Below, piece by piece: positions 8,158 to 14,975 of a stretch of 26,444 nucleotides of DNA. Below the pieces are notes generated by a model. The model saw only the letters and a program-made list of their open reading frames with translations, made no database searches and was not told the origin of the DNA. The DNA lies in IMG/VR virus record IMGVR_UViG_3300045431_000780, positions 1 through 26,444 of that record; one strand, 5' to 3'. The translations under genes and the position numbers were made by a program. Every line of letters begins with the position of its first letter. The first letter of the stretch is position 1. Source of the DNA: a virus.

Positions 8158-8684
8158 CTAACATCCTTACCGCTACATAAACAAAACTCGTGATAGGGAC
8201 ATGTCTTGCATCTACCATCTCTACTACCCTCGTTATCATAATAGATATCAGGTCTTATGCATGTACCGCCGTATGGTACCTGACACTGATTAGGCCCGCC
8301 GGTCATCTCTTCTACCCATGTCTGAAAGCATGTTTTCATTTTCTCCCGACGATTATACCACTCTCTTTCATTAATCTCGGTTTGCTCTCTTACCTGCTTA
8401 GCCTCTTCAGATGAAACTTGCTCCTTTCTTTTTTTACTAGTTTTCAGAAGTTTTAGTTTATATAGAATCTCTATATCAACTTGCTTCGAATAATTGCTAT
8501 TAAGTCTTTGTCTGACCTGATCTATTGTCAGGCCAGATTTCAACAATTTGGCTGCTGGTTTAGAAACATAAAATCTCCTAAAATTATCTTCCGAGCCAAA
8601 TTTATTTAATTTGTTTCTTAAAACGGTGCTATTGAAATACTTCTCTTCATTAGTTATAATACAGTTCACGCGTAGACCTTTCAT
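8154..8684 (-). CDS. Hypothetical protein: paralogous N-domain plus Cys-rich C-terminus
   Basis: 176 residues. Residues 1-65 form the module shared with the next gene downstream. Residues ~85-118 are a charged helix. The C-terminal ~60 residues carry seven cysteines (C119, C134, C142, C159, C162, C168, C170) with the compact ending CKTCPYHEFCLC, typical of a zinc or iron-sulfur site. A CxxCPY...C ending also occurs in Cas4/AddB-type iron-sulfur nucleases, but no nuclease motif is present. It starts at ATG 8684, divergent from the tail-fibre gene at 8742, so the 57-base gap must hold both promoters. A regulatory or DNA-binding role is inference. Confidence 0.75.
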   Translation of the reverse strand: MKGLRVNCIITNEEKYFNSTVLRNKLNKFGSEDNFRRFYVSKPAAKLLKSGLTIDQVRQRLNSNYSKQVDIEILYKLKLLKTSKKRKEQVSSEEAKQVREQTEINEREWYNRREKMKTCFQTWVEEMTGGPNQCQVPYGGTCIRPDIYYDNEGSRDGRCKTCPYHEFCLCSGKDVR

Positions 8685-8707
8685 TGATTGATATTATAAA
8701 AGCACTT

Positions 8708-8717
8708 CTAAATAAAT
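8708..8717 (+). promoter_or_regulatory. Candidate late promoter, CTAAATAAAT
   Basis: CTAAATAAAT lies 24 nt before the tail-fibre ATG in the divergent gap. It resembles T4-type late -10 boxes and would give a leader of about 15 nt. A second element, AATAAATA, follows at 8725-8732. Late control suits a tail gene, but this is only a motif match. Confidence 0.35.
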
Positions 8718-8724
8718 CAATTAC

Positions 8725-8732
8725 AATAAATA
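8725..8732 (+). promoter_or_regulatory. Start-proximal AATAAATA element
   Basis: AATAAATA, 9 nt before the ATG at 8742, within TACAATAAATATATAAG. The TACAATAAA part (8722-8730) also occurs before nrdB and before the deacetylase gene. Confidence 0.3.
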
Positions 8733-8741
8733 TATAAGCAT

Positions 8742-9869
8742 ATGCCCGACCCAATTACAAGAATAGTCTTTAGAAGAGGCCTTTATACGGAAAAATCTAA
8801 CCTAGTCCTGCTTCAAGGAGAACCAGGTTATACAACTGATTCTAAGAGATTGTTTATTGGCGACGGAACAACATTTGGCGGGGTACCGGTGGGAATGCGT
8901 AATCTGGGAATAGCAACGTTTGGTTCAACTTCAACAAATTTAAATGCTACGCAAATTAATTACAGGGGACAACCTGGTGATATTATTTTTGATACGGTGT
9001 CGAACTGTGTCTGGAGCTTAACAGGTACCGATCCTGGGTTGGTAGCTAGCTACGTTAAGTATGCAGCTTCTTTTGGACCTGATAATACAACTACAGTAGA
9101 AAATGGTGGTATTTTTAGCGTAAAACAGGGCGGTCTGAACGCTACATATTTAACAAGCGGTATGATAGGTAGGGGATTAGAGAGAATTACAGGCAATACA
9201 ATTTTAAGGATTGCTGACCCGAGTACAGAACTCACGTTTCTCGGTAATAGCTTATCCATAACTGATGCGGGTGTTAGTAACGCAAAGCTTGCCAACGTGG
9301 TTGCTAATACGGTTAAAGGCAGATTAAACACAGCTGGTTCACCAACAGACATTCCAATTACTACTTTAGCTTCAGTATTAGCTCCTTATGTTACCCCACA
9401 GGTTAATAGTGTGCCACCTGGAGCTGTATTAGATTTTGCCGGTAATACACCCCCAGCTGGTTATTTGCTTTGCGATGGAAGCGCGGTGAGTAGAACTACA
9501 TACAGTACTTTGTTTGGTGTCATCGGTACAACATGGGGTGCAGGTAATGGAACAACTACATTTAATCTACCAGATCTAAGACGCAGAGTAACAGTAGGGA
9601 GTGGCGGTACTCCCACATCAACAATTGGAAGCAGTATTGGTAGTATAGGAGGCGCTGAAACTCATACGTTAACCGAAGCTCAGATTCCTAGTCATACCCA
9701 TACGGGTGGTGCATTCTGGCCGACGGCCAGAGGGACTGGGCCAGAACAAAATCAAACATCTGGGCCTGAAGACTATACGAGATTTTCCAATACAGGAGCA
9801 ACTGGCGGTAGCCAGGCTCATAATAATATACAGCCATCTGCTATAGTGCATAAGATTATTAAAACATAA
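8742..9869 (+). CDS. Tail fibre / collar-domain protein
   Basis: 375 residues. Residues ~6-50 (IVFRRG, EGEPGY-like LLQGEPGY, LFIGDGTT) match the N-terminal module seen in phage tail fibres and the Mtd tropism determinant. The middle is a beta-rich, Ser/Thr/Asn/Gly-rich shaft. Residues ~225-285 (PPGAVLDFAG, GYLLCDGSAVSR, FNLPDLRRR) are a clear phage tail-collar domain. The C-terminus has the typical HTLTEAQIPSHTHT (307-321) and a late H-x-H-like set with NNIQPS, which in related fibre tips binds iron. It is a virion protein that probably contacts the host. It starts at ATG 8742, and its stop overlaps the next start as TAATG. Structural late gene on the plus strand, opposite to most neighbours. 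Confidence 0.9.
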   Translation: MPDPITRIVFRRGLYTEKSNLVLLQGEPGYTTDSKRLFIGDGTTFGGVPVGMRNLGIATFGSTSTNLNATQINYRGQPGDIIFDTVSNCVWSLTGTDPGLVASYVKYAASFGPDNTTTVENGGIFSVKQGGLNATYLTSGMIGRGLERITGNTILRIADPSTELTFLGNSLSITDAGVSNAKLANVVANTVKGRLNTAGSPTDIPITTLASVLAPYVTPQVNSVPPGAVLDFAGNTPPAGYLLCDGSAVSRTTYSTLFGVIGTTWGAGNGTTTFNLPDLRRRVTVGSGGTPTSTIGSSIGSIGGAETHTLTEAQIPSHTHTGGAFWPTARGTGPEQNQTSGPEDYTRFSNTGATGGSQAHNNIQPSAIVHKIIKT

Positions 9870-10093
9870 TGAGTAAGTTTAATAGGACAATAGACGCTAT
9901 ATATGAAGGTCTGGCGGATGGTAGCTTTTCTAGACCCGGGCAAGGTACAGGACCTAATATAAATGTAAGAGGCACAATTCCGACGGGGTTTAGAGGTGCA
10001 GGTCCCCAGGGTATTGCCCCAGGTAAAGAGTCTTTATTATTAATAAAAGTAAATAAGAAGAAAAATCAGCGAACCCCAGAAAAGAAAGTGTGA
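9869..10093 (+). CDS. Small glycine-rich protein, coupled to tail fibre
   Basis: 74 residues. The start ATG shares one base with the tail-fibre stop (TAATG), so translation is probably coupled. The middle is rich in Gly and Pro (SRPGQGTGPN, RGAGPQGIAPGK) and the tail is lysine-rich. No family is recognised. Its position suggests a virion or fibre-assembly accessory role. The 3' end overlaps the convergent hydrolase gene by 28 bases. It is probably real because of the overlap pattern and the lack of a better alternative. Confidence 0.6.
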   Translation: MSKFNRTIDAIYEGLADGSFSRPGQGTGPNINVRGTIPTGFRGAGPQGIAPGKESLLLIKVNKKKNQRTPEKKV

Positions 10094-10554
10094 CTTCCAA
10101 CTGTGGTTGTTGGGGTAGCAGAAGGGTTCTTACCACCAAATTGGGGATTAGTCCAGGACGGCTTTACTGTACTAGGACCTTGAGTAACGTGATAATGTGT
10201 TGCAGGACCTATTAAATTAGGTAAGGTACCAACAGCTGCTGATATTACCATGTCTCTTGCAGCATTGAAGTTAGGATGTTTTTTGGCTTGAGTTACAATA
10301 TTAACCAAGTCCTGTTGATTTTTAACATTATTAAAAGCACTAAATTGCTTTGGTTTTAATGCAACTCCCATATAATTTGATGGGTTCTTTTTAGCTCTAG
10401 CCGCAATAGTATTCATAACTGCAGCCATACCTGCAATATAATCACGCTCTCCACCTGCCTCTTTAACTAAAAGAGAGGCTAGAACCTCTATATCAAAAGG
10501 AGAAAGCTGTCTTGTTTGTTCAAGTAGTGAATTTACTAAAATATCAAACTTCAC
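10066..10554 (-). CDS. SleB-type cell-wall hydrolase (putative endolysin)
   Basis: 162 residues matching the Hydrolase_2 / SleB-like fold of peptidoglycan hydrolases. Visible are ASLLVKEAGGE (candidate catalytic Glu at 32), GMAAVMNTI (family aVa-vvlNRv region), KQFSAFN, and the later GPATHYHVTQGP and GSHTFF pieces. It would cleave host murein during lysis or entry. There is no signal peptide, so it would need a holin or the membrane for access, or be virion-borne. The start is a GTG at 10554, because no ATG precedes the conserved region. It follows the 3D-domain gene by 7 bases, and the two probably form a wall-degrading unit. Confidence 0.8.
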   Translation of the reverse strand: MKFDILVNSLLEQTRQLSPFDIEVLASLLVKEAGGERDYIAGMAAVMNTIAARAKKNPSNYMGVALKPKQFSAFNNVKNQQDLVNIVTQAKKHPNFNAARDMVISAAVGTLPNLIGPATHYHVTQGPSTVKPSWTNPQFGGKNPSATPTTTVGSHTFFSGVR

Positions 10555-10561
10555 CTATTAT

Positions 10562-11128
10562 TTAGTTCAAAACTGCAACCTTAACAACTTTAGGATAGTT
10601 ATTGGCAAACTGCATTGCATCTTTCTTGTTAACAAAGAATACATCTATAACAGGTAGTTTACCACTTGATGCGCGTTTCTCTCTTACAGCAGTACCGGTA
10701 TCAACAGCCTTTACTAATCCAATATTAGGTATAATAACCTCTCTATTATAGGGTATAATTTTTGGATCTACCGCGATCGATTCACCCTGTTTTAGGGTAT
10801 AACCAGTAGAGCTCTTAAACCTAGCACTATCACCGTCAGTACTACCGCCTTTTGCCCAATATACCGTTAATCTTACTGTAATAACCTTGAACCCACTATT
10901 ATTAGTTTTAGGAATAAATTCATCCTTATACTTTATTCCATCTGATTTAACTACTATTTGCTTGGCAATAGATTTCTCTACAACCGGAGAAGCTACTTTT
11001 AAATCTGCCCTTAAATCTTTAACATCTAATTTTCTTTCTTCATAATCAGTATAGCAAAAGGTAGCTGTAGTTAAAAATAGCATGGTAATGAGTGTTCCTA
11101 GCTTGTGTAGTTTATTGTTTGTTTTCAT
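10562..11128 (-). CDS. Exported 3D-domain (double-psi beta-barrel) protein
   Basis: 188 residues. I choose the ATG at 11128, because it places a lysine-rich n-region and hydrophobic segment (LGTLITMLFLTTATF) at the very N-terminus as a signal peptide or anchor; a TTG at 11146 would add six residues. The C-terminal ~100 residues form a 3D domain: AVDPKIIPYN (D121), AVDTGTAV (D143) and VIDVFF (D162), the three conserved aspartates. Such domains occur in MltA-like lytic transglycosylases and in Rpf/YabE-type wall proteins. It likely acts in the periplasm or at the wall together with the adjacent SleB-type enzyme. The final residues (PKVVKVAVLN) complete the barrel. Confidence 0.8.
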   Translation of the reverse strand: MKTNNKLHKLGTLITMLFLTTATFCYTDYEERKLDVKDLRADLKVASPVVEKSIAKQIVVKSDGIKYKDEFIPKTNNSGFKVITVRLTVYWAKGGSTDGDSARFKSSTGYTLKQGESIAVDPKIIPYNREVIIPNIGLVKAVDTGTAVREKRASSGKLPVIDVFFVNKKDAMQFANNYPKVVKVAVLN

Positions 11129-11182
11129 AAATTGGTTTAGCGACAAGAAGGCCGCAGAAAAACTATATTACAATTAAGTGTA

Positions 11183-11629
11183 TTATTTAGTCTCCTCCCA
11201 CGGAAAAACAACCCAACGGTTGTCCAAGAGTTCAGAGCCAAAATAATTTGGTCTATATATTTCATTTGATCGATATATAAGTGTAATCGAAATTATTTGA
11301 ATAGGCAACAAATAATTTTCCATAAACTTTAATGTGCCGCCCGTATCACATATATCATCAACAATATAGACAACGTCTTTATTTTTAATAACTTCTTTAT
11401 CAGGGTATTGAAACATTACCTCAGAGCTTTTGTTATGCTCTGAATAACTTCTTACACCACAACAATAAAAAGTATTAATATTCTTTAAATGTGATAAAAT
11501 AACGGCAGGTATTAAACCTCCCCTGGATAGTCCAATGATTGCGGCGTTGCTATCAAATTGCTTAGTTTTATTATGAATATTGATTAATTGATTGGTAATA
11601 TCCTGCCAGCTTAAGAATAGTTTATCCAT
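11183..11629 (-). CDS. Phosphoribosyltransferase (Gpt/Hpt-like)
   Basis: 148 residues of a type I phosphoribosyltransferase. The PRPP-binding signature is VVYIVDDICDTGGT (about 86-99). The N-terminal GLSRGGLIPAV (33-43) is the pyrophosphate loop. The ending WVVFPWE is typical of the xanthine/guanine or hypoxanthine branch. It would convert a purine base plus PRPP to a nucleotide, feeding the same nucleotide supply as NrdAB, although other PRPP-dependent substrates are possible. It starts at ATG 11629, and the preceding small gene ends 28 bases upstream. Confidence 0.85.
   Translation of the reverse strand: MDKLFLSWQDITNQLINIHNKTKQFDSNAAIIGLSRGGLIPAVILSHLKNINTFYCCGVRSYSEHNKSSEVMFQYPDKEVIKNKDVVYIVDDICDTGGTLKFMENYLLPIQIISITLIYRSNEIYRPNYFGSELLDNRWVVFPWEETK
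11184..11190 (-). promoter_or_regulatory. Candidate late promoter CTAAATA before the lysis-type genes
   Basis: CTAAATA on the minus strand, overlapping the stop of the phosphoribosyltransferase gene and 55 nt before the ATG at 11128. It would drive the 3D-domain and SleB-type genes late. The overlap with coding sequence and the AT-rich background make this tentative. Confidence 0.25.
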
Positions 11630-11657
11630 CCTTAATTTTAAAATAATTTACTAGAAA

Positions 11658-11837
11658 TCAACTTTTCTTTTTAAGAATACTGTCACTTACTACTAACCAT
11701 TCATTTAAATGCTTACAAAGAGTTTTAGCCGTTTGTAATAATTCTTCTGCAGCTTTACCCTTTGTCTTTTTACTTCTATCGTAAATATCGAGAATAAAAT
11801 CGGCTGTAATTTTGGTCTTAACTTTACCAGAATTCAT
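11658..11837 (-). CDS. Small hypothetical protein (59 aa)
   Basis: Found by reading the gap between the phosphoribosyltransferase gene and the 110-residue gene. Its ATG at 11837 shares one base with the upstream stop (TAATG) and it ends in TGA at 11658. The product is lysine-rich and helical (DYRSKK-type DIYDRSKKTKGKAAEELL, then HLNEWLVVSDSILKKK), with one Cys. No family is recognised. Start-stop overlap, full use of the gap and a sensible amphipathic pattern support a real gene. It may work with the upstream partner. Confidence 0.65.
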   Translation of the reverse strand: MNSGKVKTKITADFILDIYDRSKKTKGKAAEELLQTAKTLCKHLNEWLVVSDSILKKKS

Positions 11838-12169
11838 TAAGAGCCACTTCCGGCCCTTAAATTTCTAAGCGCATTAATATATTGTTTTAATAAATTACTA
11901 AGATCCGAAGACGAGAATAATGTATATTGAATTTTTTCCACACTTTCCAAATCGTTGGAATTGGTGAGCGAGGCTATATCATTTATAATGTCATTGATTC
12001 TTGACTTAAGCTCTTTTAACGTTAATTTACCATGCCCTGTTACAAAAGTCTTTGCGCTTTCCTCATCTTGTGAAGGGGCATACTGATAGCTAGTAGGAAA
12101 GGAGGGGGTGTTATTTAAATTAACATTCTCTAACCACTTGTCTATTTTTGGCTGCCAATAATTTGCCAT
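11837..12169 (-). CDS. Hypothetical protein (110 aa)
   Basis: A soluble protein. The N-terminal third is Asn/Ser/Pro-rich and probably extended (WQPKIDKWLENV, then TPSFPTSYQYAPSQ). The C-terminal two thirds are helical (LTLKELKSRINDIINDIA). No family is recognised. It is coupled by TAATG to the 59-residue gene downstream and starts 6 nt after an AATAAATA element. Confidence 0.65.
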   Translation of the reverse strand: MANYWQPKIDKWLENVNLNNTPSFPTSYQYAPSQDEESAKTFVTGHGKLTLKELKSRINDIINDIASLTNSNDLESVEKIQYTLFSSSDLSNLLKQYINALRNLRAGSGS

Positions 12170-12174
12170 ACATA

Positions 12175-12504
12175 TTATTTATTCTTATCGATAATAGACT
12201 TATATAAATAGGCAATACTTGGAAAGGTAAACCAACATAAAGGAATAAAATAATTTGGAAGGCTAAAAAATAGCCAAAACAAAGTACCGATTGACAAAGA
12301 ACACCAGAAAGAACTGCATATAAAGCACCCTAGTAATTTACCCAAAAAAGGACTCTTATATAAAAGTGCTGTTTCAAAATCCTCATTAGACGAAATACTT
12401 TTACTAAAAAATAAGCGTCCAATACTCGTTCTAAATGGACTGTAAAACCAAATCAGTAAAAGAGTAAGTGTTACCCCAAGAGCTGAGAGATAAAATTCTA
12501 TCAT
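12175..12504 (-). CDS. Small inner-membrane protein (DUF1360-like pattern)
   Basis: 109 residues with three or four hydrophobic segments: about 3-22, 55-83 and 86-103. The middle holds LLGCFICSSFWCSL, close to the TCPFCVGFW-like pattern of small DUF1360 membrane proteins. That similarity is by eye and weak. The ATG at 12504 overlaps the stop of the dehydrogenase-like gene (ATGA). A role in the host membrane is inferred from hydrophobicity alone. Confidence 0.65.
   Translation of the reverse strand: MIEFYLSALGVTLTLLLIWFYSPFRTSIGRLFFSKSISSNEDFETALLYKSPFLGKLLGCFICSSFWCSLSIGTLFWLFFSLPNYFIPLCWFTFPSIAYLYKSIIDKNK
12176..12183 (-). promoter_or_regulatory. Start-proximal AATAAATA element
   Basis: AATAAATA on the minus strand, 6 nt before the ATG at 12169 and overlapping the end of the membrane-protein gene (stop at 12175-12177). 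Confidence 0.3.
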
Positions 12505-13268
12505 TTTAATCTGTGTAGTTTATTTATTTTTCTCATAAATTTTATAAGCTTGCTCCCAGTAAAAGCTTGAAATTCCATATTATCCTTCTCAAAGCAGTGA
12601 CCGCCCCAGCCTCTTAGCCCATCACGGCCAGGTACTTGTGTGTGGGAGCTACCAATACGATAATCTAATGTCATGAGCTCTATTATATTATTAAATGAAG
12701 ATTTAAGATTGAGTTTTTTATGTATATCGAACAATTCATTAAAAAAAGTTATTTTATAGGCCAGAAATGCATTTTCTGCATACTTAATTAATGCAGCGGT
12801 TTTAATATCGGTATATTTTATTATGTTGAGAGATTTAATTTTTGACTTTAGTATACAAGCTATTTTTTTACATCCATTTAATTTCCCTCCAAGTATAAGA
12901 AACGTTTGTGATTGAAAATCCTTAATATTAGAATGATGTGAAAGATACTCCGGGCTATATACAATATTGATATTGCTATAGCGCTTTTCTGCATTTCCAT
13001 AAAAATAAGGTGGGGCAGTAGACTTACAGCATACTACAGTATTTTTACTCATTAATACATTAAGTTCATTTAATACACTATTAAGCGTTTTGAATTTATT
13101 TCCACGCGGAGTATCTACACACACAAATACTAAATCATACTTTCTTGTTGAAACATCTTTTATGGTAAGTTTATTATATTTTGGATCAATAATATCTTTC
13201 TCCGTTTTACTAAAAATAGAGCTAATTGCTTTGCCTACATATCCATGGCCTATTATCAATATTCTCAT
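12501..13268 (-). CDS. UDP-glucose/GDP-mannose dehydrogenase-like protein, shortened
   Basis: NAD-dependent sugar-nucleotide 6-dehydrogenase family. The N-terminal Rossmann motif is GHGYVG (7-12). Catalytic positions by comparison with UDP-glucose dehydrogenases are K162 and N166 (KYAENAFLA), C225 and D229 (GGHCFEKD). The protein stops after 255 residues, soon after the catalytic Cys, so the C-terminal nucleotide-binding domain of the usual ~400-450-residue enzyme is missing. It may act on a different or smaller substrate, or work with a partner. The reading frame is otherwise clean, so this looks like a stable short form and not a decayed gene. It is coupled by ATGA to genes on both sides and opens the carbohydrate island. 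Confidence 0.85.
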   Translation of the reverse strand: MRILIIGHGYVGKAISSIFSKTEKDIIDPKYNKLTIKDVSTRKYDLVFVCVDTPRGNKFKTLNSVLNELNVLMSKNTVVCCKSTAPPYFYGNAEKRYSNINIVYSPEYLSHHSNIKDFQSQTFLILGGKLNGCKKIACILKSKIKSLNIIKYTDIKTAALIKYAENAFLAYKITFFNELFDIHKKLNLKSSFNNIIELMTLDYRIGSSHTQVPGRDGLRGWGGHCFEKDNMEFQAFTGSKLIKFMRKINKLHRLK

Positions 13269-13444
13269 AATTTAATTCTTTCAATATACCTATCTCTAAT
13301 TTTTAAACGATCACACTCCTTACACTGTGTAGAGAAACTGTTTACCTCGCGTATATATTCGTCTCTCAGGATATTACAGTCTTTTATATTATCTGGACAA
13401 GGCCGACTCAGATCAAAAAACTGTAAAATTGTAGATATGTCCAT
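13265..13444 (-). CDS. Small four-cysteine protein (59 aa)
   Basis: Found by reading the gap between the dehydrogenase-like gene and the plus-strand GT8 gene. It starts at ATG 13444 and its stop overlaps the next start as ATGA. The cysteines are C16, C23, C41 and C44 (SRPCPD, KDCNIL, TQCKEC), followed by a basic helix (LKIRDRYIERIKL). The arrangement suggests a small zinc-binding fold. No named family is recognised. Divergent from 13500; the 55-base gap must hold both promoters. Confidence 0.7.
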   Translation of the reverse strand: MDISTILQFFDLSRPCPDNIKDCNILRDEYIREVNSFSTQCKECDRLKIRDRYIERIKL

Positions 13445-13466
13445 AGGTTAATATTAGTATTATATT

Positions 13467-13478
13467 TTGATTAATCAA
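13467..13478. promoter_or_regulatory. 12-bp perfect palindrome in a divergent promoter region
   Basis: TTGATTAATCAA, an exact palindrome, in the 55-base gap between the divergent genes starting at 13444 (-) and 13500 (+). Its position suits a dimeric operator, but AT-rich palindromes arise easily by chance. Confidence 0.3.
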
Positions 13479-13499
13479 TAATTTAGATTAAATTTTAAT

Positions 13500-14354
13500 A
13501 TGAATATGGCATTAATGTTTGCATTGAACGATAAGTTTATCCTCAGTATGCAAGTGTTTCTTTTAAGTATTTTGAGAACTAATCCCTGGTTTAATAGTGA
13601 TATTTTACTTCTTTCCGATGGTGATTTATCTGATATGAATTTAAGTTTACTAAAAAATATTTATCCAAGAATAGTTAAAATTGATGCTAAGAGAAATGAT
13701 TATACGGGCTGCATGCCAACTACACAAGTATGGGGATATAACTTATTTTATAGATTTGATGTTTTCGAAATGGGACATCTAGGATACGAAAGAATAATAA
13801 TAATGGATTCTGATATGGTGGTGTTAAAAGATATTAGTGAGCTTTTAACTTACAACTATGATTTTGCATCATGCGAGAAACATTTAGGTATACCGGAGAT
13901 AGGCCCCGACGATCCCAGAATAAGAGATAGAAAAAGATTTAATTGCGGATTAATGTCTATTTCTAAAAAAATATTAAGACCTTATTATAAAGATAAATTA
14001 ATAAGAATTGCATCCAGTAGGAGTTGGTCTAGCGATCAACCAGTTTTTAATGTGTGTTTTGAAAATACAGTAGATTATTTACCACAGAAGTTTAATGTTG
14101 TTAGCTCTATTGCTACGGAGAAAAATCTTAAAGAAGCCTGTATAATACAATATCATGGTTTTATTAAGCCTTGGCACTCTAGTGATGCAAGTAAATGCTT
14201 TGAGCCGTTTGTGCTCGAAGAACTAGAAAAAACCTCATTAAACGTACAGTCTACTTCAAATACATTAAAGCAAATCTTCGATGAATATGCTATATTATGT
14301 TCCTCAAGCACACAAATGCCTCTGCAAACTCTGAATCACACTCCATTCCTCTAA
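13500..14354 (+). CDS. GT8-family glycosyltransferase
   Basis: 284 residues, retaining GT8 (glycogenin/LgtC-like) glycosyltransferase. The metal-binding DxD is D103-S-D105 (IMDSDMVV). Family motifs FNCGLM (147-152) and YHGFIKPW (218-225) are present, the latter holding the His and Lys near the sugar donor. It would transfer a hexose from a UDP-sugar to a glycan or protein. No membrane segment is seen, so it is cytoplasmic. It is the only plus-strand gene in the island and ends inside the convergent deacetylase gene (65-base overlap), which suggests it was inserted or inverted there. The second GT8 at 14976 is only a distant paralogue. Confidence 0.9.
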   Translation: MNMALMFALNDKFILSMQVFLLSILRTNPWFNSDILLLSDGDLSDMNLSLLKNIYPRIVKIDAKRNDYTGCMPTTQVWGYNLFYRFDVFEMGHLGYERIIIMDSDMVVLKDISELLTYNYDFASCEKHLGIPEIGPDDPRIRDRKRFNCGLMSISKKILRPYYKDKLIRIASSRSWSSDQPVFNVCFENTVDYLPQKFNVVSSIATEKNLKEACIIQYHGFIKPWHSSDASKCFEPFVLEELEKTSLNVQSTSNTLKQIFDEYAILCSSSTQMPLQTLNHTPFL

Positions 14355-14946
14355 ATCTAGCTAATGTCTCTAATCCTTTCGCAGATCTTGGGTGAGGCTC
14401 AACCATAAGCTCGCCATCATAACAAAGCAGTGATTTAACTTTAATATTAAATTCCTCCGCTGTCAATTTAATATAATGATTTGGAACGAACATATTATGC
14501 GGTATTTTTATAGATTGATCTGTAGAGCTTGCTATTTCTCCAACAAAAAATTTTCTAACCTTCAACCCTCCCCAAACCCGTACTAGTCTTGAAACACACT
14601 CATAAGTTATCTGATGATCTTGATGATTATCACCCCAGAATGTTGTATAAACAATTGAAGGTTTTAAATCGTATAATGCAGATTCAAGAGCTCGGAAGAG
14701 AATGAGCGGATTATCTGAGATAGTTAACTCAGGTATATGCAGGTATCTTATACCGTGATATTTTAAAATACTTTTAGCAATTTGCGTACATTCAATCTGT
14801 CGTTCTGATCTCAAGTCATTAGGGGCTGCGCCTCGTTCAAATACTACCGTTACATCATCACCGGCCTGCACATGCTTTTGAATAGCACCAGCAAATCCTA
14901 TTGCCTCATCATCACCATGAGGTACTATTACTACAACCTTTTCCAT
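14290..14946 (-). CDS. PIG-L / LmbE-family deacetylase
   Basis: 218 residues. Zinc-binding motifs PHGDDE (9-14, the PHPDDE signature with Gly for Pro) and DNHQDH (106-111) are intact, so the enzyme should be active. Family members remove an acetyl group from N-acetylglucosaminyl or related amino-sugar conjugates. Here it would unmask an amine on a sugar, which fits the nearby aminotransferase and acetyltransferase genes. The 3' end overlaps the GT8 gene tail to tail by 65 bases. Starts at ATG 14946 with TACAATAAA just upstream. Confidence 0.9.
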   Translation of the reverse strand: MEKVVVIVPHGDDEAIGFAGAIQKHVQAGDDVTVVFERGAAPNDLRSERQIECTQIAKSILKYHGIRYLHIPELTISDNPLILFRALESALYDLKPSIVYTTFWGDNHQDHQITYECVSRLVRVWGGLKVRKFFVGEIASSTDQSIKIPHNMFVPNHYIKLTAEEFNIKVKSLLCYDGELMVEPHPRSAKGLETLARFRGMECDSEFAEAFVCLRNII

Positions 14947-14948
14947 AT

Positions 14949-14957
14949 TTTATTGTA
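14949..14957 (-). promoter_or_regulatory. TACAATAAA element before the deacetylase gene
   Basis: TACAATAAA on the minus strand, ending 2 nt before the ATG at 14946 and within the 29-base gap after the GT8 gene that ends at 14976. Same nine bases as before nrdB and the tail-fibre gene. Confidence 0.3.
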
Positions 14958-14975
14958 TGTGTAATATCATGTTTA

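Noticed and set aside
8154-8684. Cas4-like iron-sulfur nuclease because of the CxxCPY...C ending
   Set aside because: No PD-(D/E)XK residues or Cas4 N-terminal cysteine are visible and there is no CRISPR array.
13245-13451. Plus-strand ORF of 68 codons
   Set aside because: It is the shadow of the minus-strand four-cysteine gene, whose overlaps and composition are more gene-like.
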